A stretch of 6,453 bases of DNA from Acidimicrobiales bacterium (lineage in GTDB: Bacteria > Actinomycetota > Acidimicrobiia > Acidimicrobiales > JANYDT01): NCBI GenBank assembly GCA_025358985.1, contig JANYHQ010000427.1, positions 1 to 6,453 on the forward strand, read 5' to 3'. The position numbers and the translations under genes were made by a program. Shown here piece by piece: positions 1-5,282 of this stretch (the first letter of the stretch is position 1; each line of letters opens with the position of its first letter). Under the pieces are notes generated by a model. That model saw only the letters and a list, made by a program, of their open reading frames with translations. It was not told where the DNA came from and did not search any database.

Positions 1-1216
1 GGCCCCGGACCTGTCCACCGGACCAACGGACCGCAGCCGGGTCACCGAGCTCGAAGTTGGGGAAGCGAGCCATCCAGCACTGCAGTGCCACGGTGAGCTC
101 CATACGGGCCAGATTGGATCCTAGGCACCGGTGAATCCCCAACCCGAACGCCGCATGGCGGTTGACCTCACGGTCGATGAGCACTTCATCGGCGCGCTCG
201 AACACCTCGGGGTCACGATTGGCGGCCGGGAACGGCAGCAGCACCCATTGGTCCTTCTCCAACATCACCCCGCCGATTTCAACCGGTTCCTTCACGATGC
301 GCGCCATGGTCACCGGCGCATAGGCCCGCAAGAACTCCTCGGTGGCAGTGGCCATCAGCGAAGGATCGGCCACCAGTCGACGACGATCCTCGGGGTGGGT
401 GGCCAGATGGAACAGTGACGCCCCGATGGCGCTCCACGTGGTGTCGATACCAGCCACCAAAATGAGGATGACGGTGCCCACGATGTCACCCGGTTGCAGG
501 GTCCGTCCCTCGATCTCGGTATTCAGCAGATAGGTGATGAGGTCATCACGGGGGTTGGCCACGTGATTGTTGATATGCACACCTAGGTACTCGTCGAGTT
601 TCTGGAACCCCGCCATACGCGCCTCCGGAGTGGCGTTGGCGTCTTCGATCACCAGGTGGATGAACTGGCGGAATAGCGCTCCGTCCTCGATCGGCAGCCC
701 CAGCATGGAAGCAATGACGGCCGGCGGAATGTGGCCTGCATACTCATCGGCGGCGTCCACGATGTCTCGTCCAGCCGCAACATCAGCCTCCAATCTGTCA
801 AGCAAGCGCTCGCACAATGCACGGGTGGATTCCGTAAGGGGCTCGATGGATTTGGGACTGAACGCCGGAAGCAACGCCCTACGAGCATGCTGGTGATACG
901 GAGGGTCCGACGTGATGGGCGGGGCGCCACCTACAGGTGCTTCGGCCAGTACCGGGGCGTTGTTCACGATGACACTCTTCGACGTGAAGTGCTGCGTATC
1001 GTGGGCAATGAGGCTGATGTCCTCATGGCGGGTAGGCAGATATACACCGTTGTAGCGGTCGGAGTGGGCCACCGGACAACGGGCTCGTAAGTCATCCCAT
1101 ATGGGGAAGGGATTGTTGACCCACACCGGATCGGTGTGGTCGAAGTCGGTGGCCCAGTCGGTGACCGCGCTCGCTGCGGTGTCCGAAACAGCGGTCGGTT
1201 CCTGAAGGTCGGTCAT
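1..1216 (-). CDS. Cytochrome P450 monooxygenase (3' end cut by window edge)
   Basis: This is a soluble bacterial class I P450 that would hydroxylate or otherwise oxidise a small molecule using O2 and electrons from a ferredoxin. The reading frame is open to the left edge, giving 405 complete codons. Visible landmarks are the C-helix region SDPPYHQHARR (about 103-113), the I-helix oxygen-activation motif AGIDTT (255-260), the K-helix ExxR (E294-R297), and the heme loop FGLGIHRCLG (357-366) with C364 as the axial thiolate. The last visible residues, WSGGQVRG, match the usual near-terminal segment of bacterial P450s, so probably only about 5-15 residues are missing. The ATG at 1216 overlaps the ferredoxin stop as ATGA and has a GGAGG 7 nt upstream. 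There is no signal peptide or membrane anchor, so it should be cytosolic. The substrate and CYP family cannot be assigned by eye. The adjacent ferredoxin is the likely redox partner. Confidence 0.97.
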   Translation of the reverse strand, partial: MTDLQEPTAVSDTAASAVTDWATDFDHTDPVWVNNPFPIWDDLRARCPVAHSDRYNGVYLPTRHEDISLIAHDTQHFTSKSVIVNNAPVLAEAPVGGAPPITSDPPYHQHARRALLPAFSPKSIEPLTESTRALCERLLDRLEADVAAGRDIVDAADEYAGHIPPAVIASMLGLPIEDGALFRQFIHLVIEDANATPEARMAGFQKLDEYLGVHINNHVANPRDDLITYLLNTEIEGRTLQPGDIVGTVILILVAGIDTTWSAIGASLFHLATHPEDRRRLVADPSLMATATEEFLRAYAPVTMARIVKEPVEIGGVMLEKDQWVLLPFPAANRDPEVFERADEVLIDREVNRHAAFGLGIHRCLGSNLARMELTVALQCWMARFPNFELGDPAAVRWSGGQVRG

Positions 1217-1416
1217 TGGTCAGCCTCCGTGGTGGTGATGGCGAACTCCGGGCAATTGGACACAGCCAGTCGGGCCTTGGCCTCCAGGGCAGGCGGCACG
1301 GAGCCGTCACCGTTGACGGTGGCCATGCCGTAGTCATCGATGACCACCAACTCGGGGGCAATCTGATAGCAGCGGTTGTGGCCCTGACAACGTTCACTGT
1401 CGATGGTGATGCGCAT
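1213..1416 (-). CDS. Small 3Fe-4S-type ferredoxin with CxxHxxC motif, P450 redox partner
   Basis: This 67-residue protein is an electron carrier of the type often encoded beside actinobacterial P450s. Its cluster motif is C10-Q-G-H13-N-R-C16, followed by N54-C55-P56 near the C-terminus. His at position 13 stands where a 4Fe-4S ferredoxin would have its second Cys. Known mycobacterial and Streptomyces P450 ferredoxins with a non-Cys residue there usually bind a 3Fe-4S cluster, so three Cys ligands are expected here. The rest is acidic, as is normal for the family, and the length is typical. The ATG at 1416 follows a GGAGG. The stop overlaps the P450 start by 4 nt, so the two are probably translationally coupled and made together. 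No ferredoxin reductase is visible, so reduction must come from a protein encoded elsewhere. Confidence 0.95.
   Translation of the reverse strand: MRITIDSERCQGHNRCYQIAPELVVIDDYGMATVNGDGSVPPALEAKARLAVSNCPEFAITTTEADQ
1224..1228 (-). promoter_or_regulatory. Ribosome binding site of the P450, inside the ferredoxin gene
   Basis: Read on the minus strand this is GGAGG, 7 nt before the P450 ATG at 1216. It lies within the last codons of the ferredoxin gene. It supports the chosen P450 start and suggests re-initiation at the ATGA overlap is helped by a strong Shine-Dalgarno sequence. Confidence 0.75.
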
Positions 1417-1420
1417 GATT

Positions 1421-1425
1421 CCTCC
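1421..1425 (-). promoter_or_regulatory. Ribosome binding site of the ferredoxin
   Basis: On the minus strand the sequence is GGAGG, followed by AATC and the ATG at 1416. The spacing is short (4 nt), but the match to the anti-Shine-Dalgarno is good and fixes the ferredoxin start. By contrast, the LLM and dioxygenase genes upstream have no clear Shine-Dalgarno of their own. Confidence 0.7.
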
Positions 1426-1439
1426 GTCGTGTCAAAGCC

Positions 1440-1451
1440 GAGCATATGCTC
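1440..1451. repeat. 12-bp perfect palindrome GAGCATATGCTC upstream of the ferredoxin
   Basis: This perfect two-fold palindrome lies in the 55-nt gap between the dioxygenase and ferredoxin genes, 23 nt before the ferredoxin ATG. As DNA it could be an operator half-site pair. In the minus-strand mRNA it could form a small hairpin with an AUAU loop, which one G-U and one C-G pair would extend. It has no U-tract after it, so it is not a convincing terminator. Its function is unknown. Confidence 0.5.
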
Positions 1452-1455
1452 AGAT

Positions 1456-1469
1456 TTGTCGGAAGACAA
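1456..1469 (-). repeat. Short stem-loop (5-bp stem, TTCC loop) after the dioxygenase stop
   Basis: On the minus strand this reads TTGTC-TTCC-GACAA, a 5-bp inverted repeat with a 4-nt loop starting 2 nt after the dioxygenase stop codon. With the neighbouring palindrome it makes two consecutive hairpins in the only untranslated gap of the operon. The stem is short and no U-run follows, so strong termination is unlikely. RNA processing or a role in setting expression steps is possible but unproven. Confidence 0.35.
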
Positions 1470-1471
1470 CC

Positions 1472-2425
1472 TCAGGATTGATCAGCCTGAGCCACCGTGG
1501 ACCGAAACTTGGCCATGAGGTGCGGCCCGGCCGCCATGGGCGGGTAACGCGGCTGCTCACCGCTGGCCAGGCAACCGGGGAGACACTCGATGCTGGCATC
1601 CCAGTTGGCGTTGTGGAAGAAGGCGATGGACTGACGTCTCCGAGCGGCACTGCTAACGCGGTGCAAGGTTGACCTCCACCGATCATTGGTCCAGCGAGCC
1701 ATGGCATCACCGAGATTCACCACCAGTGCGCCAGGGACCGGCACGACCGGCGCCCACTCACCATCGGGGCGTTGTACTTCCAATCCACCTACGTCTGGGT
1801 CAGCCATCAGAAGCGTGAGAGTGCCGTAGTCGGTATGGGCGCCCGCTCGTTGACCGCCTGAACTCGCGGCCGGATCCGTCACCGGATAGTTCAATGCACG
1901 CATAGCACTTGTGTGACGATTGATCATCGGGTCGAAGTACTGCGCGTCAAGTCCCAACGATTGAGCCATCACAGAAAGTAAGCGTGCTGATAACTGTGAC
2001 AACTCCTGGTAGGCCTGCTCCCATGTCGGCTGCATTGATGGTTGAAGTGCGGGCCACCGGTTGGGCAACCAGGCGCTGGCCTCGTCGGGCTCGCTGAACT
2101 GATGGGGCGCCGGGGTAACCGGACCGATACTAAAACTCTCCTTGAGGTCCGGCGGTGAGTGCTGCCCAAGCGACGCCGACAGGGTCTCGGTGCCCATTGG
2201 TGCATACCCGTACGGGTACCCCGGATAGGGCATGGCCACCTCCAACTTGCGGGGGAGAGCCAAGTCAAAGAAGGTTCGAGCCTCAGTCCACGCGGCCGCC
2301 AACACGTACGGCTCAACACCGTGGTTGATCACCGTCAAGAAGCCCACCCGTTCGCACGCTTCGGCCACTGCCGCACACACCACTTCTGGGTCACCCGCCA
2401 GGTCAACAACGGGCACCCAACTCAT
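1472..2425 (-). CDS. Isopenicillin-N-synthase-like Fe(II)/2-oxoglutarate-dependent dioxygenase
   Basis: This 317-residue protein belongs to the non-heme iron oxygenase family of isopenicillin N synthase, ACC oxidase and plant 2-oxoglutarate dioxygenases. The N-terminal DIOX_N-type segment opens with PVVDLAG (5-11) and contains the typical GFLTVINHGV (28-37). The C-terminal double-stranded beta-helix carries the iron triad H197, D199 (AHTDYGTLTLL) and H255 (STLHRV). R264-Q-S266 is the RxS motif that normally holds the 2-oxoglutarate carboxylate. Length is normal for the family, and all catalytic residues are present. It should hydroxylate, desaturate or cyclise a small substrate, which cannot be predicted here. 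True isopenicillin N synthase activity is unlikely because no peptide synthetase or other beta-lactam gene is nearby. The ATG overlaps the stop of the LLM gene as ATGA, and no clear Shine-Dalgarno is seen, so translation is probably coupled. Confidence 0.95.
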   Translation of the reverse strand: MSWVPVVDLAGDPEVVCAAVAEACERVGFLTVINHGVEPYVLAAAWTEARTFFDLALPRKLEVAMPYPGYPYGYAPMGTETLSASLGQHSPPDLKESFSIGPVTPAPHQFSEPDEASAWLPNRWPALQPSMQPTWEQAYQELSQLSARLLSVMAQSLGLDAQYFDPMINRHTSAMRALNYPVTDPAASSGGQRAGAHTDYGTLTLLMADPDVGGLEVQRPDGEWAPVVPVPGALVVNLGDAMARWTNDRWRSTLHRVSSAARRRQSIAFFHNANWDASIECLPGCLASGEQPRYPPMAAGPHLMAKFRSTVAQADQS

Positions 2426-3417
2426 GATGGTCGGATTGGACCACTGGCGGCCCTCACCGCTGGCACCACCTCATGAAGGTATGTATGCAGTACATCTGCA
2501 TCCCACGGTGCTCGTAGCGCGATGTTGATGTCATCGGCTCCACTGGCCACGTACTCCAGGAGCCGTTCGATGACCTGATCCGGGGTGCCGAGCAGCGCGC
2601 CACCCTCGATACGGGCGAAGCCAGGACCCCATTGGGATTGCATCGATTCGCGCATCGCAGTGGCGGCTGCAGCGGTGGTGGACAGGTTGAAGCTGAGATT
2701 GACGCCACGCCGTATCTCGGCCGGGTTGCGTCCTAGCGTGGCGCACCACTCATCGAGTACTCCACTGAGGCGGGCAAACTCCGACGTGCTGATGTAGGCC
2801 GAATTCCACCCGTCGGCTTGAGCCGCCACCATCCGTAGAGTCTTCTTCTCCCCCACCCCACCGATCCAAATGGGCAGTCGGTCCTGTACTGGGTGTGGCA
2901 GACACGATGCATCCTCCACATGAAAGTGGCGGCCCGTGAACGTTGTGCGGGGCTCGGTGAGCAGACTACGAATGATGGTGGTGGCCTCGTCGAGCATGTC
3001 GAGACGCACACCTACGGAAGGAAAATCGTACCCGTAGGCCTTGGCCTCTTGCTCGTGCCAACCCGCTCCGAGTCCTAGTTCAAAGCGGCCGCCCGAGATG
3101 TGGTCCAGCGTGGTGGCCGCCTTGGCCAATACGCCCGGGGTGCGGTAACCCACATAGAACACCAAACATCCAATACGCGCACGTACGGTGTCAGCGGCCA
3201 TCGCACCCAAGATGGTGAGCGCCTCGAAGTGATCAACGGTGCCTCCCGCCGGTGGCGCTTCATAGAGATGGTCCCAGGCCGAGATCCAGTCCAGATGCTC
3301 GTCGAGGGTGCGCCACGTGTTGCGCAGAGCGGTCATGGTCATGTTCTGCTGGCCCACATGGGCGCCAAGGCGAAGGTTCACGAACCCCACGATGCCAGAT
3401 CCGCGCAACCCGGGCAC
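2422..3417 (-). CDS. LLM-class (luciferase-like) F420-dependent oxidoreductase
   Basis: This 331-residue protein has the TIM-barrel pattern of the bacterial luciferase-like superfamily, closest by eye to the F420-dependent actinobacterial group. Landmarks are SAWDHLY (46-52), the segment RIGCLVFYVGYRTPGVLAKA (81-100), SGGRFELGLGAGWHEQEAKAYG (108-129) and PIWIGGVGEKKTLRMVAAQA (182-201) followed by DGWN. Members use reduced F420 or FMN for hydride transfer or monooxygenation; the cofactor here is inferred from similarity. The start is GTG at 3417, 2 nt after the SDR-like gene's stop, without a visible Shine-Dalgarno. The first strand of the barrel begins near GFVNLRLG (11-18), so the true start could be the GTG at codon 10 or 13 instead. 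It is probably translated by coupling to the gene before it. The substrate is unknown. Confidence 0.93.
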   Translation of the reverse strand: MPGLRGSGIVGFVNLRLGAHVGQQNMTMTALRNTWRTLDEHLDWISAWDHLYEAPPAGGTVDHFEALTILGAMAADTVRARIGCLVFYVGYRTPGVLAKAATTLDHISGGRFELGLGAGWHEQEAKAYGYDFPSVGVRLDMLDEATTIIRSLLTEPRTTFTGRHFHVEDASCLPHPVQDRLPIWIGGVGEKKTLRMVAAQADGWNSAYISTSEFARLSGVLDEWCATLGRNPAEIRRGVNLSFNLSTTAAAATAMRESMQSQWGPGFARIEGGALLGTPDQVIERLLEYVASGADDINIALRAPWDADVLHTYLHEVVPAVRAASGPIRPS

Positions 3418-3419
3418 AG

Positions 3420-4955
3420 TTACCAGTCGGTGGGCCGGTAGTCCTTCAGGAACTGGCCCCAGATGTGCTCGCCGGTATTGATGCCGTTGATGATGGGGTC
3501 AACGATCCGCGCTGCGCCGTCCACGATGTCGAGGGGAGGACGAAACCCATGCTCGGCCGTCTTACGTTCGGCAATGTGCACCGGGTCCTCGTCACTGACC
3601 CAACCGGTGTCCACGCTGTTCATGTGAATACCTGAAGCCTGATAGTCAGCCGCTGCGGTACGCGTCATCATGTTGAGCGCAGCTTTGGCCATGTTGGTAT
3701 GGGGGTGACGGGTGGTTTTGAACCGGCGGTAGAACTGGCCCTCCACAGCCGACACGTTCACCACGTGCTTATCGCGTTCAGGGGTGCGCAACATCAGCGG
3801 CTTCAAACGGGCATTGAGTACAAAGGGGGCAACCGCATTCACCAGTTGCGTCTCCAGCAATTCCACTGATGACACCTCGTCCATCAGCAGGCGCCACGAG
3901 TTGCGGTCTCGAAGGTCCACCTGTTGCAGATCCTGATCCAGACGTCCCTCCGGAAACAGATGCGGCGCCATGGAACGATCGTCGGGGAGCAACGCTGCCT
4001 GAGACAGTTGTGCTGGTTGCGTGAGGCCCACCAGTTCGGCCCCCTCGCTGGCAACTGCAACTGGCAGCATGTCGTAACGCCGGAGGCCCTCGTAGTCACC
4101 GAGCAACGCCCGTACGTGCACAGCCATGCTGGTATCCGACGCCGTTTCCACTTCCATCATGTGCCGATAGAAGTCCGGCGGTCGGCGCACCGTTTGGCAG
4201 GCGTTGTTGATGATGAAGTCCAGCCGCGTCCGGGTGGACAACAGATGCTGACAGAACGCTTCCACGCTGGGCGTATGACGTAGGTCCAGCCCAAACACTT
4301 CCAGGCGGTGACCCCACTCCCCGAAGTCCTGCTCTTGGGCGTAACGCACCGCAGAGTCGCGGGGAAACCGGGTGGTCACAATGAGTTGGGCACCGGCCCG
4401 CAACAATTTGATGCCAGCCTGGTAGCCGATCTTGACGCGACCACCGGTGAGCAAGGCCACGCGACCCGTGAGGTCAGCCGATTCACTGCGCTTGGCGTAG
4501 TTGTACTCCCCGCACTCCACACAGAGTTGGTCGTAAAAGGGGTGCAAGGCCGAGAACTTCTGTTTGCATACATAGCAATGTTGCGGAGTGATCACTTCGC
4601 GCAGTTCGTCCGGATCGATGCCGGTGGGGGCGAACACGTTGGGAGTTACGAACACCGGCTTGTCCCGCAGTACCCGGATGCCGGTGCCGGCCAACACATG
4701 CTGATCTCGGGCGATCTTGTCGGCCCGACTGCGCTTCTGACGAGCCTTGGTACGCAGCCGTCGCTCGGTGACATCCGGGCAGTACACGTCACCTGCCGCC
4801 GCCACCAGACGTGAGTGATCGTGGTCGCTGACCCCGTCGAGTAACGACCGATCCTTCGCAATGGCCTCCAGCAACTCGGTCGCTTGCGTGATGCGATCCG
4901 CCATTTCATGACGGGCGTCGTCGGGCTCGCCGATTGCGGGGTGAGGGCCGGACAT
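3420..4955 (-). CDS. SDR-fold oxidoreductase with N-terminal Cys4 motif and atypical active site
   Basis: This 511-residue protein has an NAD(P)-binding Rossmann domain preceded by about 160 extra residues. The first 115 residues have no fold I recognise and include a basic stretch at about 69-82. A zinc-ribbon-like segment follows: C127-YV-C130 and C145-VE-C148. The Rossmann part has the dinucleotide loop TGGRVKIG (170-177), DLR after beta-3 (224-226), NNAC (250-253), NAVAP (373-377) and NVSAVEG (400-406) with S402 as the likely catalytic Ser. Where Tyr-x-x-x-Lys is expected, the frame shows HTNMAKAAL, with K424 but Thr at 420. A different YRRFK (409-413) lies just upstream. About 100 extra residues separate NNAC from NAVAP. 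I recall similar proteins, without a known function, in other bacteria and some eukaryotes. The frame is open up to 5099, but ATG 4955 is preferred: it has a -10 box 7 nt upstream, and a longer start would run antisense into the DUF4404-like gene. Confidence 0.85.
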   Translation of the reverse strand: MSGPHPAIGEPDDARHEMADRITQATELLEAIAKDRSLLDGVSDHDHSRLVAAAGDVYCPDVTERRLRTKARQKRSRADKIARDQHVLAGTGIRVLRDKPVFVTPNVFAPTGIDPDELREVITPQHCYVCKQKFSALHPFYDQLCVECGEYNYAKRSESADLTGRVALLTGGRVKIGYQAGIKLLRAGAQLIVTTRFPRDSAVRYAQEQDFGEWGHRLEVFGLDLRHTPSVEAFCQHLLSTRTRLDFIINNACQTVRRPPDFYRHMMEVETASDTSMAVHVRALLGDYEGLRRYDMLPVAVASEGAELVGLTQPAQLSQAALLPDDRSMAPHLFPEGRLDQDLQQVDLRDRNSWRLLMDEVSSVELLETQLVNAVAPFVLNARLKPLMLRTPERDKHVVNVSAVEGQFYRRFKTTRHPHTNMAKAALNMMTRTAAADYQASGIHMNSVDTGWVSDEDPVHIAERKTAEHGFRPPLDIVDGAARIVDPIINGINTGEHIWGQFLKDYRPTDW

Positions 4956-4962
4956 GAGTCCA

Positions 4963-4968
4963 AGGTTA
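4963..4968 (-). promoter_or_regulatory. Predicted -10 box of the five-gene operon (leaderless)
   Basis: On the minus strand the hexamer is TAACCT, fitting the actinobacterial TANNNT consensus. It is followed by 7 nt and then ATG at 4955, which places transcription start at or next to the A of the start codon. No Shine-Dalgarno is seen before this ATG, as expected for a leaderless mRNA. The -35 position (TGCTCC, about 4986-4991) is a poor match. Confidence 0.55.
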
Positions 4969-4974
4969 CTGACT

Positions 4975-5018
4975 GATGAAGCGGCGGAGCACAGCCCCAG
5001 TGTTACGGCGGATTCATC
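4975..5018. repeat. Spaced inverted repeat between the divergent promoters
   Basis: GATGAA at 4975-4980 is matched by TTCATC at 5013-5018, with a few further matches flanking the arms. Its centre is within 3 bp of the middle of the 77-bp intergenic region, and each arm falls between the -10 and -35 positions of one promoter. It could be a shared operator, but six-base arms this far apart may also occur by chance. Confidence 0.3.
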
Positions 5019-5020
5019 GG

Positions 5021-5026
5021 TAGAGT
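5021..5026 (+). promoter_or_regulatory. Predicted -10 box of the DUF4404-like gene (leaderless)
   Basis: The hexamer TAGAGT fits TANNNT and ends 6 nt before the ATG at 5033, so transcription would begin at or next to the start codon. There is no Shine-Dalgarno upstream of this ATG. The -35 region (CAGTGT, about 4998-5003) is weak. Confidence 0.55.
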
Positions 5027-5032
5027 GTTCAT

Positions 5033-5272
5033 ATGGACCCAACTCTTCGTCAGCAGCTTGAGCATGTGGCCGAAGAACTGCATCCACATCGTGAGGCACA
5101 GCCCACCATCGAGAGTGCCCATACCGATGTGCGCGATGCCCTCGACACGGAGTCCACCGAGGGGCTGAGCGATCGTCTGGATCGCCATGCCGTAGAGCTC
5201 GAGACCAGTCACCCGTCCATCAGCACGCTGATCCGAACACTGGTGAGCGAACTCAGCTCCATGGGCATTTAG
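5033..5272 (+). CDS. DUF4404 family small protein
   Basis: This 79-residue protein matches the pattern I know for the DUF4404 family: an N-terminal helix rich in Leu, Gln and Glu (LRQQLEHVAEEL, 5-16), a middle acidic helix, a helix ending in the ETSHPSIS turn (57-64), and the characteristic C-terminus LSSMGI. The family has no established function. The protein is short, soluble, acidic and mostly helical, with no signal peptide, membrane segment or metal motif. It is the only plus-strand gene of the window. It is divergent from the five-gene redox operon with a 77-bp gap, and convergent with the hydroxyacyl-CoA dehydrogenase gene with 3 nt between stops. Nothing in it suggests a DNA-binding regulator, so its link to the neighbours may only be positional. 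Confidence 0.82.
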   Translation: MDPTLRQQLEHVAEELHPHREAQPTIESAHTDVRDALDTESTEGLSDRLDRHAVELETSHPSISTLIRTLVSELSSMGI

Positions 5273-5282
5273 TCCTTAGTCC
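5269..5282. repeat. Two tandem copies of TTAGTCC spanning both convergent stop codons
   Basis: The 7-bp unit TTAGTCC occurs twice without a gap. The first copy contains the TAG stop of the DUF4404-like gene, and the second begins with the complement of the TAA stop of the dehydrogenase gene. A small slippage duplication would explain it. No bidirectional terminator hairpin is evident at this junction. Confidence 0.6.

Noticed and set aside
731..1090. Plus-strand open frame of 119 codons opposite the P450
   Set aside because: It runs antisense to the P450 and has no domain signature or convincing ribosome binding site.
1092..1469. Minus-strand open frame of 125 codons overlapping ferredoxin and P450
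   Set aside because: It is out of frame with both the ferredoxin and P450 genes, which have full motif support. Its product is Arg/Pro/Ser-rich without a pattern.
1440..1469. Rho-independent terminator after the dioxygenase gene
   Set aside because: The stems are short, not GC-rich, and there is no U-tract after either hairpin on the minus strand. The genes downstream look like part of the same operon.
1472..2425. Genuine isopenicillin N synthase in a beta-lactam cluster
   Set aside because: Only family-level motifs are shared. No ACV synthetase, acyltransferase or other beta-lactam gene is present in the window.
4308..4814. Plus-strand open frame of 168 codons opposite the SDR-like gene
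   Set aside because: It is fully antisense to a gene with clear family motifs, has no recognisable domain, and is the sort of shadow frame common in GC-rich DNA.
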